Positions 63,366 to 64,000 of a DNA stretch of 64,000 nucleotides are shown here, in pieces. Position numbers and translations under genes: made by a program. Below the pieces are notes generated by a model that did no database searches, was not told the origin of the DNA, and saw only the letters and a program-made list of their open reading frames with translations. Numbering within the stretch: position 1 is the stretch's first letter; every line of letters begins with the position of its first letter. The stretch is taken from contig NZ_LAVA02000024.1 of NCBI RefSeq assembly GCF_000974985.2, forward strand, positions 1-64,000, given 5' to 3'. Source of the DNA: Streptomyces mangrovisoli (lineage in GTDB: Bacteria > Actinomycetota > Actinomycetes > Streptomycetales > Streptomycetaceae).

Positions 63366-64000
63366 ATGACCGTCAACGGCTCTGACGACGTACTGCTTGT
63401 CCACGGCGGCACCCCGCTCGAGGGCGAGATCCGGGTCCGCGGTGCGAAGAACCTCGTACCCAAGGCCATGGTCGCCGCCCTCCTCGGCAGTGCGCCAAGC
63501 CGGCTGCGCAACGTTCCGGACATCCGTGACGTGCGGGTCGTACGCGGACTGCTCCAGCTGCACGGGGTGACGGTCCGTCCGGGCGAGGAGCCCGGCGAAC
63601 TGGTCCTGGATCCCACGCACGTGGAGAGCGCGAACGTCGCTGACATCGATGCCCACGCGGGCTCGAGCCGCATCCCGATCCTGTTCTGCGGGCCGCTGCT
63701 GCACCGTCTGGGCCACGCGTTCATCCCGGGCCTCGGCGGCTGCGACATCGGCGGCCGGCCCATCGACTTCCACTTCGACGTGCTGCGGCAGTTCGGCGCG
63801 ACCATCGAGAAGCGGGAGGGCGGCCAGTACCTGGAGGCGCCCAAGGGCCTGCGCGGCACGAAGATCCGGCTGCCGTACCCGTCCGTGGGCGCGACGGAGC
63901 AGGTGCTGCTGACGGCCGTGATGGCCGAGGGCGTCACCGAGCTGTCCAACGCGGCCGTGGAACCGGAGATCGAGGACCTGATCTGCGTTCTGCAGAAAAT
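63366..64000 (+). CDS. murA: MurA, UDP-GlcNAc 1-carboxyvinyltransferase (5' part)
   Basis: The first 211 residues are in the window and the gene runs off its end. VHGGTPLEGEIRVRGAKNLV holds the conserved Lys-Asn, and GLGGCDIGGRPIDFHFDVL holds the active-site Cys (C126), the residue alkylated by fosfomycin; it is not replaced by Asp as in mycobacteria. It catalyses the first committed step of peptidoglycan synthesis. The 246 bases upstream (63120-63365) must hold its promoter. Confidence 0.95.
   Translation, partial: MTVNGSDDVLLVHGGTPLEGEIRVRGAKNLVPKAMVAALLGSAPSRLRNVPDIRDVRVVRGLLQLHGVTVRPGEEPGELVLDPTHVESANVADIDAHAGSSRIPILFCGPLLHRLGHAFIPGLGGCDIGGRPIDFHFDVLRQFGATIEKREGGQYLEAPKGLRGTKIRLPYPSVGATEQVLLTAVMAEGVTELSNAAVEPEIEDLICVLQK

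Noticed and set aside
63366..64000. MurA with Asp instead of Cys (natural fosfomycin resistance)
   Set aside because: The active site reads GGCDIGGRP; the Cys is present and the Asp is the following residue.

Overview
The window is chromosomal DNA from a high-GC actinomycete, almost certainly a Streptomyces. GC is very high throughout, GTG starts and 4-base start/stop overlaps are common, and several lineage markers are present: an SsgA-like sporulation protein (ssgG), the GlcNAc phosphotransferase genes nagF/nagE1/nagE2 with DasR-type operators, a cysM-cysO-mec cluster, and many DUF families typical of actinobacteria. The gene order resembles conserved core chromosome. I see no integrase, transposase, prophage or CRISPR array.

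Layout. 0-7 kb: DUF445 membrane protein, a membrane-anchored SGNH hydrolase, a DUF1707/LiaF-like protein and a three-gene ABC-2 exporter. 7-13 kb: bifunctional penicillin-binding protein, GroES-like protein, DUF3618 protein, Bcp peroxiredoxin, two overlapping HNH endonuclease paralogues, a tRNA with anticodon UAG but a short class I body, and RdgB. 13-21 kb: small lipoprotein, an MFS exporter divergent from a TetR regulator with four identical-type palindromes between them, RNase PH, and the GlcNAc PTS genes. 20-29 kb: MBL-fold hydrolase, membrane-anchored PemK-like protein, lipoprotein, sedolisin (S53) protease, the CysM/CysO/Mec cysteine pathway and an amino-acid permease. 28-35 kb: DUF2017-ClpS pair, NAD salvage genes pncB and pncA, and an M6 metalloprotease. 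35-43 kb: small membrane protein, two RDD proteins, SsgG, a GlcD-type FAD oxidase, a TPR protein and HPPD. 43-50 kb: Lrp-type regulator, a four-gene glycine-betaine/choline-type ABC operon, an ArsR-like regulator with strong operator palindromes, and a Lon-like protease. 50-64 kb: IclR regulator, helicase, tRNA-Cys, tandem SUKH-4 protein, a molybdenum-hydroxylase operon, a cytoplasmic GH20 hexosaminidase with a DasR-like site, DUF3039, YqgE, and the 5' part of murA.

Functional themes: amino-sugar use under DasR (PTS plus GH20); sulfur assimilation through a ubiquitin-like carrier; NAD salvage; osmoprotectant uptake; tyrosine catabolism; secreted proteolysis; cell-wall synthesis and sporulation septation. 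A dispersed intergenic repeat with a 21-base core occurs in about eleven copies, always in terminator-like positions.

The observations I rate most worth checking are the short tRNA(UAG) immediately behind two HNH nuclease genes, a molybdenum hydroxylase large subunit that appears to lack the catalytic glutamate, a CysO carrier with two residues after its Gly-Gly, the four-palindrome TetR/MFS control region, the ArsR operator, and a tandem SUKH-4 protein with no toxin beside it. All assignments come from reading the sequence; no database search was run.
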